Below the pieces are notes generated by a model. That model did no database searches, was not told the origin of the DNA, and saw only the letters and a list, made by a program, of their open reading frames with translations. The position numbers were made by a program, and so were the translations under genes. Below are positions 36,529-45,795 of a stretch of DNA of 64,000 nt, piece after piece. The stretch covers positions 284,360-348,359 of the forward strand of contig NZ_JAQQKW010000005.1 in assembly GCF_028550395.1 (NCBI RefSeq). Direction: 5' to 3'. Numbering within the stretch: position 1 is the stretch's first letter; each line of letters begins with the position of its first letter. The DNA comes from Asticcacaulis currens. GTDB lineage: Bacteria; Pseudomonadota; Alphaproteobacteria; Caulobacterales; Caulobacteraceae.

Positions 36529-37194
36529 ATGCGTCTGCCCGCCCTTCTCGCCGCCGTAGCCCTCGGCGCCCTTACCGCCACCGCCGCTACGGCCCAGAAC
36601 AGCCCTGTCGCCGTCGATGTGCATGGCGGCACCACCGGCGTCGGTATCGGTGCGCGTTACAAGCTGAACGACACTTTTGTGCTGCGCGCCGATTACGACG
36701 TGCTGAAGCACAGTGACGACTTCAATTCGGACGACGTCAACTATAATGGCGAGCTGGACTTCAAGCCCTTCACCTTTGCCGTTGACGTCCACCCCTTCCG
36801 TAATTCCTTCTTTGTGTCCGGCGGCTATGTAACCGGTGATCGCAATGTGAAACTCGACGCGCGTCCGACCGGCACCACCAATATCGGTGGCGTGCCCTTC
36901 ACCCCGGCGCAGATCGGCACGCTGCGCGCGCAGGCCGATATGGGCGACGGTGCCCCGTTTGTCGGGCTGGGCTTCGACAACACCTTCAGCTCGGATGGCC
37001 GGTTTGGCTTCCGCGTTCTGGCCGGGGCTGTGCTGGGCGATGACCCCAGCGTGACCCTGACCTCGGACGGCACCTATGCCAATGACCCGGCCTACAAGGC
37101 GGCGCTGGAAAAGGAACGTCAGGAGCTTCAGAACGACGTCAAGGACGCCAAGACGTGGCCCGTCCTGCAACTGGGCCTGACCGTTAAATTCTGA
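36529..37194 (+). CDS. Outer-membrane beta-barrel protein (OmpW/OmpA-like)
   Basis: A 221-residue exported protein with a signal peptide (LPALLAAVALGALTATAATA, cleaved before QN). The mature part is made of alternating amphipathic strands such as VGIGARYKLNDTFVLRADYDVL, FTFAVDVHPF, FFVSGGYVTGDR, and a C-terminal LQLGLTVKF that ends in Phe, as outer-membrane barrels do. An OmpW-like or related eight-stranded family is likely. A helical KAALEKERQELQNDVKD segment precedes the last strand. The ATG at 36529 is preceded by AAGGAT; the longer frame runs through a dispersed repeat. Confidence 0.78.
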   Translation: MRLPALLAAVALGALTATAATAQNSPVAVDVHGGTTGVGIGARYKLNDTFVLRADYDVLKHSDDFNSDDVNYNGELDFKPFTFAVDVHPFRNSFFVSGGYVTGDRNVKLDARPTGTTNIGGVPFTPAQIGTLRAQADMGDGAPFVGLGFDNTFSSDGRFGFRVLAGAVLGDDPSVTLTSDGTYANDPAYKAALEKERQELQNDVKDAKTWPVLQLGLTVKF

Positions 37195-37224
37195 TCGGGC
37201 TGAGTGACGGCAGAAACAAAAAAA

Positions 37225-37250
37225 AAGGCGGTCCTTTGCGGGACCGCCTT
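37225..37250. terminator. Bidirectional Rho-independent terminator
   Basis: Perfect stem AAGGCGGTCC / GGACCGCCTT with a 6-base loop, preceded by nine A and followed by TTTTT. It ends the outer-membrane protein gene from one side and the SIMPL gene (37253-38125) from the other. Confidence 0.9.
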
Positions 37251-37252
37251 TT

Positions 37253-38125
37253 TCACTTCAGATCATAAACAACGCAGGTCTGCACCTGAACCCGATACAG
37301 CGGCGGCGTTTGAATAAAGGCATTTTCCGCCGCGCGGGCTTCGAGGGTTGGGGCCCGGCTCCCGGATACCACGACATCAGCCGTATCCGCTGTGGCTCGT
37401 TTCATGTTCATCGAGGTTTGCAGACGCGGTGCGTCGTCGTCCTCGTGCGTGTCACGCCCCAGAATATCGGCGCGGCAGGCGCGGCCCGAAGGGTCGATCA
37501 GACGAATAGAACCCAGCGTGCTGCCCGTGGCCTCGACGGCGCCTTGCGCCCGTGCCGCCGCATCGCGCGCGGCCTCATTGCGCAGCCGGTCCCGCAGGGC
37601 ATTGTCGGGCTGCAAGGCAAAGGCCACGCGATCCACCTGCGTCGGGGCGGCCGCCAGAACCAGCGCGTAGACCGGCTCCAGCACGGCCATATCGCGCACC
37701 TCAACCCGCAGGGTCAGGTTGGCGTCATAGCCCCGGATCTTGTCGCCGCGGACATTGGCGATTTGCCGCCCGTCCTTGTCGCGATACTGCTCGTAAAAGG
37801 CCTGCACCGCAAAGTCAGTCCTGACACGCACCGCCTCCGCAGGGCGCTGCCGCAGGGCGGAGATCAGGGTTTCGGCCTGCGCGACCGCCTGACGCTGCGC
37901 CTCGCTGGCCGTCTTGCCCGTGCCCTTGAACCGGGCGGCGAAGGTGGCGCGATTGGCCTCGACCTCCGTCTCTGCATAGCCGGACTGCGGCAGCACCGCA
38001 CGTTCCATCCACCACGGCGCGGCGTCAAAGCGATCGGCGCTTTCGACCGGCTTTACAGGCGGCGCGGCCTCGGCCCCGGCCGCCAGCAGCGGCAGGGCGC
38101 ACAGGCCTATCCACACGCGGCGCAT
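37253..38125 (-). CDS. SIMPL (DUF541) domain exported protein, paralog 1
   Basis: A 290-residue protein with a signal peptide (RRVWIGLCALPLLAAGAEA) and a SIMPL/DUF541 domain. Visible parts are GYAETEVEANRATFAARFKGTGKTASEAQRQAV (weak), AVRVRTDFAVQAFYEQYRDKDGRQIANVRGDKI, and DANLTLRVEVRDMAVLEPVYAL. It shares the same layout and much sequence with the next gene upstream, so the pair is a tandem duplication. The two genes overlap by one base. A Cys in GRACRADILG and the terminal QTCVVYDLK are shared. Function unknown; periplasmic or outer-membrane location is expected. Confidence 0.82.
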   Translation of the reverse strand: MRRVWIGLCALPLLAAGAEAAPPVKPVESADRFDAAPWWMERAVLPQSGYAETEVEANRATFAARFKGTGKTASEAQRQAVAQAETLISALRQRPAEAVRVRTDFAVQAFYEQYRDKDGRQIANVRGDKIRGYDANLTLRVEVRDMAVLEPVYALVLAAAPTQVDRVAFALQPDNALRDRLRNEAARDAAARAQGAVEATGSTLGSIRLIDPSGRACRADILGRDTHEDDDAPRLQTSMNMKRATADTADVVVSGSRAPTLEARAAENAFIQTPPLYRVQVQTCVVYDLK

Positions 38126-39003
38126 CAGTTCAGCCCATAAACAACGCAGGCCTGCGCCGTCAGTTCATTCAGCGGCGGGGCCTGAATAAAGGCATTCTGC
38201 GCGGCCTTGGCTTCGAGTTGCTCCACCGCGCTGCCACGAGCCGACATCTCCATAACGGGCGCGGGCGGCGGTGGCGGCGGGGCCATCGCATAGGCCACCG
38301 TCGTCGGCTCAAAATCCTGCCCGCCGCGCGGTTCCCCCCGCGCCAGAATATCCGTCTGACAGGCGCGACCCGTCGGGTCGATCACCTTGACCGCCCCCAG
38401 CTTGCCGCCCGCGGCTTCGGCAGCCTGACGCGCCCGGCGCGCCGCGTCCTTCACCGCCTCATTGTACAGCCAGGTCTTGGTGGCGTTATCGGGTTCCAGC
38501 GAGAAATAGACCGGCTGCGACGCCGTGGGCGACGCGGCCAGCACCAGCGCATAGGCGCGTTCCAGCGTCCGCAGATCATAGACCTTTACATCAAGGCCCA
38601 TGCTGACCTGATAGGCTTCGATCTTGTCGCCGCGCTGGTTTTCGATGCGGTTGCCTTCCTTGTCGCGGTACTGCTCATAGAGGACGCGCATGGAGAAAGA
38701 GGTGTTGACGCGTACCGCGTCCTTGCCCAGCTTTTTCAGCGCATCGGTCAGGGCGCGCGTCTGCGCCACGGCCTTTTGCTGCGCCTCATCCGCCGTCTTG
38801 CCCACGGCGAGGAAGGAGGCCGAAAAATTAGCGCGGTTGGCGTCGATTTCGGTGCGCACATAGCCCGTCTGGGTGATGACCGGTGTCTTCATCCACCACG
38901 GCGCGCGGTCGTAGTCCGAGGCCTGATAATTATTGGTCGTCGTCTGAGCGACCGCCCCCCCGGCCACGGCCAGCAGAGCCATACCCAACACCCATTTACG
39001 CAT
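38125..39003 (-). CDS. SIMPL (DUF541) domain exported protein, paralog 2
   Basis: A 292-residue paralog of the downstream gene, with a signal peptide (KWVLGMALLAVAGGAVAQ). It shares QTGYVRTEIDANRANFSASFLAVGKTADEAQQKAVAQ, FSMRVLYEQYRDKEGNRIENQRGDKIEAYQVSM, and LERAYALVLAASPT with it, as well as GRACQTDILARG and the ending QACVVYGLN. A proline-rich stretch (APPPPPPAPVM) at about residue 245 is specific to this copy. The two stop/start codons overlap (TGATG), which points to coupled expression. Function unknown. Confidence 0.82.
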   Translation of the reverse strand: MRKWVLGMALLAVAGGAVAQTTTNNYQASDYDRAPWWMKTPVITQTGYVRTEIDANRANFSASFLAVGKTADEAQQKAVAQTRALTDALKKLGKDAVRVNTSFSMRVLYEQYRDKEGNRIENQRGDKIEAYQVSMGLDVKVYDLRTLERAYALVLAASPTASQPVYFSLEPDNATKTWLYNEAVKDAARRARQAAEAAGGKLGAVKVIDPTGRACQTDILARGEPRGGQDFEPTTVAYAMAPPPPPPAPVMEMSARGSAVEQLEAKAAQNAFIQAPPLNELTAQACVVYGLN

Positions 39004-39059
39004 AGTCGTCTCCCTGAATAGCGATGATTTTGACAGGCTGATGCCCTATTGCGGCTGAT

Positions 39060-39950
39060 TTACGACGCCGGTTTGAAGGCGTCGGCTTGTTTTTGGCCTT
39101 CAACCTTCTGATCGGGCGTCAGCCGGCTTTCAATAAAAGGAACCGCTTCACGCGCTTCGGATACGGCGGCACTTCCCTTCGGTCCCTTGCGGGCCAGAAG
39201 CGCCCATTTATAGGCCACAGCCAGGTCCTTTTTCACGGCCATACCGTTAAAGTACAGCATACTCAGGCGGATTTGCGCGTCGGCGTTTCCGCGATCCGCC
39301 GCGCGATTGAAATAGCTGATTGCTTTGGGCTGATCACCGGTGTTGTAAAACAGATAAGCCATATCGGTGAGGCATTGCGTATCACCGCGATCAGCGCATT
39401 TAATCAGCCAGAGCTTTGCCCCCTCGCGGTCGCCCGCACTATTGAGCCTCTGTCCCCACGCCTTTTCTGCGGCCTTGTCGCCCGCTTGCGCAGCTTCGCG
39501 CAACAGACGCTCGCCTATTTCGACGTCTTTTGGAACACTACCGCGTCCCGTCAGGTAAAATTCGGCCAGCTTGCGTTTGATGTCAGGCGAAGGGGCTTTT
39601 ACTGCCTTATAAAGGGCGAAGGCCTTATCGCGGTTGGCGACGCCTTTATCGTCATTGTACAGGTCGGCCAGTGCGATCTGCGCGTCCATATGACCTTGCG
39701 CGGCGGCTTTTTCGTACCAGCCTGAGGCGCGATCCGCGTCATCTATCCCCCCTCGACGCTTGTCATAGGGTAGACCACTGAGATACTGCGCCTGCGCGTC
39801 CCCGGTGTTTGCCTTGATAAAGGTGACCCACTCGTTTTCACCGGTCGGCCCGGTCTTGCCCGTGAAAAACACCCCTGCGGCCACCGCCACCACCAGAATA
39901 ACCGGCAGCAGCACATACCAGGCACGGACTCCACCCGTCGATTTACGCAT
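39060..39950 (-). CDS. Membrane-anchored Sel1-like repeat protein
   Basis: A 296-residue protein with an N-terminal membrane anchor at about residues 10-30 (RAWYVLLPVILVVAVAAGVFFTG) and a periplasmic repeat region. Sel1-like repeats appear from about residue 50 to 260, with ADRASGWYEKAAAQGHMDAQIALADLYNDD, AISYFNRAADRGNADAQIRLSMLYFNG and similar helix pairs that contain the A-x-x-x-Y-x-G pattern. Such proteins scaffold complexes. A charged C-terminal tail ends it. It precedes the two SIMPL genes by 56 bases, so a shared transcript is possible. Confidence 0.82.
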   Translation of the reverse strand: MRKSTGGVRAWYVLLPVILVVAVAAGVFFTGKTGPTGENEWVTFIKANTGDAQAQYLSGLPYDKRRGGIDDADRASGWYEKAAAQGHMDAQIALADLYNDDKGVANRDKAFALYKAVKAPSPDIKRKLAEFYLTGRGSVPKDVEIGERLLREAAQAGDKAAEKAWGQRLNSAGDREGAKLWLIKCADRGDTQCLTDMAYLFYNTGDQPKAISYFNRAADRGNADAQIRLSMLYFNGMAVKKDLAVAYKWALLARKGPKGSAAVSEAREAVPFIESRLTPDQKVEGQKQADAFKPAS

Positions 39951-40011
39951 ATATTACCCCCCTTATGGGTCAGAGGTTCAGGCATAGCACAGACAGAGGC
40001 GGTGAGAAGCC

Positions 40012-43000
40012 TCAGTCTTTTCGCCGCAGATCGAGCGTCATCGGGTAGTCCGGGTTGATATGCAGGGCCGGCACGCGCACGCGGCCCGGCGTATGGGTTG
40101 GGGCCTCAAAGCGCGACAGGCGGCGCCCCTCAGCCTCGTTCTCATTCAGCGGCAACTGCTCGTAATTGCGCCCGCCGGGGTGCATGACGTGATAGCGGCA
40201 GCCGCCGACCGAGCGTTCCAGCCGCGTGTCGATCACATCGAACTGCAGGGGCGTATTGACGGGCAGGTTGGGGTGCAGGCTCGACCACGGGGCCCAGGCC
40301 TTATAGCGCACACCGGCCACCTGAATATGGGCGTCGCGCGTCGGGTGCAGCGGCAGGCGACGGCCATTACAGGTGACGACGTGCTGATCACCTACCGCGC
40401 CGGACAGCACCACCTCCATGCGCTCGACCGAGGAATCGACGCCGCGCGACGTGCCGCCGCCGGACGGCTCCTCACCCATCACCGGCCACGGCTCCAGCCC
40501 AGCGCGCAACTCCAGCGTCAGGCCGCCGATCTGCACACTGCCCAGTGACGGGAAGCGGAAGTCGAAGAAGGGAATGAACCAGTCGCGGCTGAAGGCATAG
40601 CCGTGGCTTTTCAGAAAATCGAGCACTTCATGGAGATCTTCACGCACCTGATGGCCTAGCATAAAGCGGTCATGCAACTGCGTGCCCCAGCGCACCAGCT
40701 TCCCCGTATAGGGCTTTTTCCAGAAGACGGCGATCAGGGCGCGAATCAGCAGCGCCTGAATGAGGTTCATCTGCGGATGCGGCGACATCTCAAAGCCGCG
40801 CATTTCAAGCAGACCCAGCCGCCCGCGGTCCGAATCCGGCGAATAGAGCTTGTCGATGCAGAATTCCGCCCGGTGCGTATTGCCGGTCAGATCGACCAGC
40901 AGGTTACGCAGCAGCCGGTCCACCAGCCACGGGGCCTGTTCCGCCTCGCCCTTGGGCAGGTTGGACAGGGCGATTTCCAGCTCATAGAGCGACTCGTGGC
41001 GCGCCTCGTCGATGCGCGGCGCCTGAGAGGTCGCCCCGATATACAGACCCGAAAACAGGTACGATAGGCTGGGGTGGTTCTGCCAGAAGCGGATCATCGA
41101 GCCCAGCAGGTCGGGACGGCGCAAAAACGGCGAATCCTCCGGCTTCTGCGCCCCCATGACGATGTGGTTGCCACCACCCGTGGCGACGCGCTTGCCGTCG
41201 ATCAGGAACTTGTCAGCGACCAGCCGCGCCAGACGCGCCTCCTCATAAACCGTAGTGATGATGCCTTTCAGCTCGTCCCAATCGCGCGCCGGCTGGATAT
41301 TGACCTCGATGACGCCGGGGTCGGGCGTTACGCTTAAGGACTCGATGCGGTGGTCGCGCGGCGGGCCGTAGCCTTCGATGACCACCGGTACCTTGAGGTG
41401 CGTAGCCACCGCTTCGATGGCCGAAATCAGCTCGAAATAGTGCTCGGCATAGGCGGTCGGCGGCAGGAAGAGAAACAACTTACCGTGCCGCACCTCGGCG
41501 CACAGGGCCGAGCGCACCAGACCATTGGGCCCGGCCCAGCGTTGCGGATCGCCTACCGTGCCGATAGCCCTGGCAAAGCGCGGCACAAGAGCCTGCGCCT
41601 CCGGCAGGGCCTCGGTCGGCGCGAAGGGCGAGCGCGGCGGGAAGAGATGCGCGTCTACCTCAACCTGATCAACAAACGGCAGCGCCCCCAGCGGCAGGCG
41701 CAAACCGACCGGCGAGTTGCCGGGCAAAAGCATCATCTTCTCGGTGCGGAAACGCCACGGGTTCGACATCCAGCCGTCGAAACGCGCCGAGTACTGCAAG
41801 GGCAGGACGAAACCGGTCGGCTGGCCCAGATCGTTGTCCAGAAGGGCCTGAAGCCGCTTGCGCTCCGTCGCCTCATAGACATCGGCCTTCAGCATCTCGC
41901 CCTCAAGCGGCAGGCGCTGCTCCTTCCACAGGTGGTACGGAATGTCCTCATAGGCGTCAATGACGAGGCCTTCGTGCAGGCCCAGCGCCCCGGCCAGCGT
42001 GCGCAGGAAGGTGCGCGCCGTCAACTGCGGCTCATGCGCAGCGGCTTCTGGGTCGATCAGCAGGTCCGCATTGAGCCAGAAGGGCTTACCGTCCAGCCGC
42101 CAAAAGGCGTTCATCGCCCAGCGCGGCAGGATTTCACCCGGATACCACTTGCCCTGTGCGTGCTGCGCCAGCGCGCCTTTGGCAAAGCGCGCCGACAGGC
42201 GTTTGAACAGGTCGAAACCCAGTTTCTTCTTGGTGTCAGACAGGGCCGTAAAATGCCACTCATCGCCTGTGCGGTCGTCCAGCGACACGAAGGTCGGCTC
42301 GCCGCCCATGGTCAGGCGCACATCCTGCGCCGTCAGGGCCTTATCGACCTTATGCCCCAATGCGTCGATGCGCTGCCATTCGCCGTCCGTATAGGGTTGG
42401 GTGACGCGACGCGATTCATAGACGCGCGTCACCCCCATCTCATAGCTGAACTGCGACTGCGCCGGTTCGTGCGCGCCGGTGATGGGGGCCGCCGAGGTTG
42501 GGTTGGGGGCGCAGCAGAGCGGGATATGGCCTTCGCCGGTGAACATACCCGACGTCGGATCAAGCCCGATCCAGCCGGCACCGGGCAGATAGACCTCGTA
42601 CCAGGCGTGCAGGTCGGTGACATCCTCGCTGACGCCCGACGGGCCGTCCAGCGATTCGACATCGGCCTTGAGCTGGATCGAATAGCCAGAGACAAAGCGC
42701 GTGGCGAACCCCTTGTGGCGCAGGGCCTGACAGGCCAGCCATGCCATGTCGCGGCACGAGCCCTGAAGCAGGGTCAGGGTTTCGGCCGAGGTTTGTACCC
42801 CCGGCTCCATGCGCAGGGTGTAGTTGAGGTGCGCATTGACCTTCTGATTGAAGGCGACCAGAAAATCGACCGTCCCCCACTTTTCGCCCGTCGCCGGGTT
42901 AAGGTCCGGCATGGACCGCACAAACTCCATCAGCAGGGCGTCGCGTTCCTTGATCTCCAAGTAGGGCGTCAGTTCCTCTTTGAGCGACTCCGCATAGCTG

Positions 43001-43311
43001 AACGGATAGTGGGTCGCCGTGTCTTCGAGGAAAAAGTCGAACGGATTGAAAACCTTGATTTCAAGGACCAAATCGACCTCAACGCGAAACTGCGCCACCT
43101 TGTCCGGAAAGACGATACGTGCCAGCCAGTTGCCAAAGGGGTCCTGCTGCCAGTTGATGAAGTGGTTTTCCGGCTCGACTTTCAGCCGGTAAGACTGCAC
43201 GTGAGCGCGGGTATGCGGGGCGGGCCGCAGCCGGATGACCTGCGGCCCCATGCCGATCGGCCGCTCATAACGGTAGTCAGTAACGTGATGCAGCGCCGTC
43301 AGTATGGTCAT
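40012..43311 (-). CDS. Large transglutaminase-DUF2126 protein
   Basis: A 1099-residue protein. The N-terminal half has a transglutaminase core: catalytic Cys in LLQGSCRDMAWL (C186), His in DLHAWYEVYLP (H235) and Asp in GLDPTSG (D251), with an N-terminal beta domain at about 1-90. The C-terminal about 700 residues are DUF2126, with DVYEATERKRLQALL, VVIEGYGPPRDHRIESLSVTPDPGVIEVNI and TGGGNHIVMGAQKPEDSPFLRRPDLLGS. DUF2126 always accompanies CP ATP-grasp and alpha-E proteins; all are divergently encoded here. Start at 43311 is natural. Function is not established. Confidence 0.9.
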   Translation of the reverse strand: MTILTALHHVTDYRYERPIGMGPQVIRLRPAPHTRAHVQSYRLKVEPENHFINWQQDPFGNWLARIVFPDKVAQFRVEVDLVLEIKVFNPFDFFLEDTATHYPFSYAESLKEELTPYLEIKERDALLMEFVRSMPDLNPATGEKWGTVDFLVAFNQKVNAHLNYTLRMEPGVQTSAETLTLLQGSCRDMAWLACQALRHKGFATRFVSGYSIQLKADVESLDGPSGVSEDVTDLHAWYEVYLPGAGWIGLDPTSGMFTGEGHIPLCCAPNPTSAAPITGAHEPAQSQFSYEMGVTRVYESRRVTQPYTDGEWQRIDALGHKVDKALTAQDVRLTMGGEPTFVSLDDRTGDEWHFTALSDTKKKLGFDLFKRLSARFAKGALAQHAQGKWYPGEILPRWAMNAFWRLDGKPFWLNADLLIDPEAAAHEPQLTARTFLRTLAGALGLHEGLVIDAYEDIPYHLWKEQRLPLEGEMLKADVYEATERKRLQALLDNDLGQPTGFVLPLQYSARFDGWMSNPWRFRTEKMMLLPGNSPVGLRLPLGALPFVDQVEVDAHLFPPRSPFAPTEALPEAQALVPRFARAIGTVGDPQRWAGPNGLVRSALCAEVRHGKLFLFLPPTAYAEHYFELISAIEAVATHLKVPVVIEGYGPPRDHRIESLSVTPDPGVIEVNIQPARDWDELKGIITTVYEEARLARLVADKFLIDGKRVATGGGNHIVMGAQKPEDSPFLRRPDLLGSMIRFWQNHPSLSYLFSGLYIGATSQAPRIDEARHESLYELEIALSNLPKGEAEQAPWLVDRLLRNLLVDLTGNTHRAEFCIDKLYSPDSDRGRLGLLEMRGFEMSPHPQMNLIQALLIRALIAVFWKKPYTGKLVRWGTQLHDRFMLGHQVREDLHEVLDFLKSHGYAFSRDWFIPFFDFRFPSLGSVQIGGLTLELRAGLEPWPVMGEEPSGGGTSRGVDSSVERMEVVLSGAVGDQHVVTCNGRRLPLHPTRDAHIQVAGVRYKAWAPWSSLHPNLPVNTPLQFDVIDTRLERSVGGCRYHVMHPGGRNYEQLPLNENEAEGRRLSRFEAPTHTPGRVRVPALHINPDYPMTLDLRRKD

Positions 43312-43324
43312 TCACTCATCCAGT

Positions 43325-43512
43325 CTTACACCCTCCCTGCTCTGGCAGGGAGAGATGGCAGTCTTACACCTCCCTGCACCGGCAGGGAGAGGTGGTAAAT
43401 ATCCTGCGACCTGTAATCTACAGAATCGCCGGGCCGCTTGAGGGCCCCCACCACCGCATCTCGCGCTTCGCGCCTCGTGCGGTCCCCCTCCCCAGCTAGC
43501 TGGGAGGTATGA
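43325..43512. repeat. Palindromic CCTCCC-family intergenic repeat cluster (copy 7)
   Basis: Two related units, ACACCCTCCCTGCTCTGGCAGGGAG and ACACCTCCCTGCACCGGCAGGGAGAGG, then a separate CCACCACCGCATCTCGCGCTTCGCG...GTGCGGTCCCCCTCCCC module that closely matches copy 1 at about 1.45 kb. It fills most of the divergent gap between the DUF2126 gene and the Ntn-transglutaminase gene; the remaining 43513-43680 stretch is a probable promoter region. Confidence 0.75.
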
Positions 43513-43680
43513 TGTGAGAGGCTTCGTTTCAATCCGTCAGCTTACGTCCGCTTTCCCCACAAAATCACGTCACAGAACTGTAACGAAGACAAAAAAAATG
43601 TGTAACTCTGATACGGCACGGCATATGGACAAGTCCCGGCCAAGGCCGTTTAGTTTTCTGTGAGCGAGAAGGACCACCCG

Positions 43681-45606
43681 TTGTTCAGCGATATTTCGAG
43701 CGACATCTTTGCGTTTAGTTTCGACGGCTTAAGTTCGCCGCTCATCGACCTGAAGTTTCGCACCGGCCCGCAAAAGGGCGACCATACGCTCGGCTGGGGT
43801 CTGGCATGGTACCCGGCGGATAATAAGGCCGCAATGGTGGCCAAGGACCCGGCGGCCAAGGACACCGTCTCGCTCAAAGGGGCGATGAGCGACTGGGAAG
43901 GGTTCCGCTCGACCGTCTTCTTCTGCAAGGTGCGCGGCGCGGCCACCGGCTATACCCATCTGGAAACCCAGCCCTTTACCCGCTCCTTTGCCGGTCAGGA
44001 CTGGGTGTTCATGCACAATGGCAACCTCGACAAGGAAGCCATCAAGGGACTACACCACAACAAGTCGATCTTTCTGGAGCCGCTCGGGCGCACAGACTCA
44101 GAGCTGGCTCTGGTCTTCCTGTTGGGCAAGATAGAGGATTACGGCGCGCGCACGCTGGCGGCCATCGACCACAGCGTGCTTCTGAGCTGGTTCCTGCAAC
44201 TGGATGATCTGGGTTCCGCCGACATGGCCATTTCCGATGGCGTGACCGTGGCGGTCTTCTACGGCTCCAAGTCACAGTCGAGCCTTTATTACAGCCGCAT
44301 CAAGCCGCCGCACGCCACCGAGGGGTTCCAGTCGGACGCCGCCTCCTTCGCGCTCAACAATCCGCGCGACACCTTCCGCACGGCGGTGGTCTTCGCCTCC
44401 TCGCCGTTCGCCTCCGGTAACTGGACGCCGATGCAGGGCGGGCAACTGATCATCGCGCGGCGCGGCGCGGTCATCTGGACCAACAAGAAGGAAGCGCCGT
44501 CGAAACTGCCGGTGCCGCCGCAGCAGCCGGACCGCCCGTCGGCCCTGTCTTCGCCCATCCTTCAGGGCGGGCCGCTGGAGAAGATCACCGAGCGCAACGC
44601 CCTGTTCGCCAGCGTGCAGGCCCAGTCGCAGCAGGCCTCCATCGTCGCCAAGCTGGCCAGCATGAGCCACGTGCAGTCGAACGTGATCAATGCCCGTTCG
44701 GTCACCCACGCCCCGGACGGCAGCCCCCTCACCTACCGGCTTTATGATGTGGTGCATTCGACGGAATACACATATGAGAAGGCCGTTGAACATTCGACCC
44801 ACACCTTCCGCCTGCTGCCGGTCGAAGATCAGCTTCAGGAGGTCATCCATTCGACTCTGACCATTTCGGCCGAAGGCGAGGATGTGCGCTTTGAGGACGT
44901 GTTCGGTAATCAGAACATCCACTATTCGATCATCAAGCCCTACAAGCAACTGACCGTCTCGTGCCGCTCTCTGGTAAAGATTTTTGGACAGGCGCCGGAC
45001 GATTACGGCCCGGCACAGCGTCAGGCGCGCTTCCCCATTTCGTGGATGCCGTGGCAGCTTCAGGTGATGGAGCCCTATTTGCTGCTGCTCGAAATGCCGG
45101 AAACCCAGATTGCCGAACTGCTGGTCTATGCGCGCGCCTTCTCCGAGCGCAATGCCGGTCACGTCATGGACACGCTGAACGACATCAACCTGACCATCTA
45201 CCGCGACTATCAGTACGTGCCCGGGTCGACCTCGTTTTCGACCACGCCTTTTGATGTCTATGCCAATCGTAAGGGCGTCTGTCAGGACTTCGCCAACCTG
45301 TTCATCACGCTGGCGCGGCTTCTCGGCATCCCGGCGCGCTATCGCATGGGCTACATCTTTACCGGGGCCAATTACGAGAACAAGATTCAGTCCGACGCCA
45401 GCCACGCCTGGGCCGAGGTCTATATCCCCTATATCGGCTGGCGCGGCTTCGATCCGACCAATGGCTGCCTCGTGTCGCAGGACCATGTGCGTGTGGCGTG
45501 TGGGCGCAACTATCTCGATGCGACGCCAACCTCCGGCACCATCTATCGCGGCGGCGGCAAGGAGGAGTTGCGCGTGCAGGTGACGATGAACGAGGTCTAT
45601 CTATGA
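43681..45606 (+). CDS. Fusion of class II glutamine amidotransferase-like (Ntn) domain and transglutaminase
   Basis: About 641 residues. The N-terminal 270 residues have the class II amidotransferase fold seen in YafJ-like proteins: FAFSFDGLSS, GPQKGDHTLGWGLAWY, YTHLETQPFTR..WVFMHNGNLD and RTDSELALVFLLG. The N-terminal Cys nucleophile is absent, as no start allows Met-Cys. A bacterial transglutaminase N-terminal domain (about 350-430) and the transglutaminase core follow: C541 in GVCQDFANL, H582 in DASHAWAEVY and D598 in RGFDPTNG (numbering from an upstream GTG at 43660). The TTG at 43681 has AAGGA 8 bases upstream and is preferred; the GTG has none. Confidence 0.82.
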   Translation: MFSDISSDIFAFSFDGLSSPLIDLKFRTGPQKGDHTLGWGLAWYPADNKAAMVAKDPAAKDTVSLKGAMSDWEGFRSTVFFCKVRGAATGYTHLETQPFTRSFAGQDWVFMHNGNLDKEAIKGLHHNKSIFLEPLGRTDSELALVFLLGKIEDYGARTLAAIDHSVLLSWFLQLDDLGSADMAISDGVTVAVFYGSKSQSSLYYSRIKPPHATEGFQSDAASFALNNPRDTFRTAVVFASSPFASGNWTPMQGGQLIIARRGAVIWTNKKEAPSKLPVPPQQPDRPSALSSPILQGGPLEKITERNALFASVQAQSQQASIVAKLASMSHVQSNVINARSVTHAPDGSPLTYRLYDVVHSTEYTYEKAVEHSTHTFRLLPVEDQLQEVIHSTLTISAEGEDVRFEDVFGNQNIHYSIIKPYKQLTVSCRSLVKIFGQAPDDYGPAQRQARFPISWMPWQLQVMEPYLLLLEMPETQIAELLVYARAFSERNAGHVMDTLNDINLTIYRDYQYVPGSTSFSTTPFDVYANRKGVCQDFANLFITLARLLGIPARYRMGYIFTGANYENKIQSDASHAWAEVYIPYIGWRGFDPTNGCLVSQDHVRVACGRNYLDATPTSGTIYRGGGKEELRVQVTMNEVYL

Positions 45607-45795
45607 TAACTCACTTGAGAGTGCCCTTGGCTTCGTCTGCGGTACTTTCAAGTGGAAAAAGACGGTGAAAAATGCCTCGGGGCGCCCCTTCAGCATTTTT
45701 CAATTTTTTATGTAACGATGCGCTGTCGGGCATCGGAAAAAGGTCTGAAAGTACGCGTATTTTTTTGAGTTTATTCGCTTTGGGGAGGCACCCGC

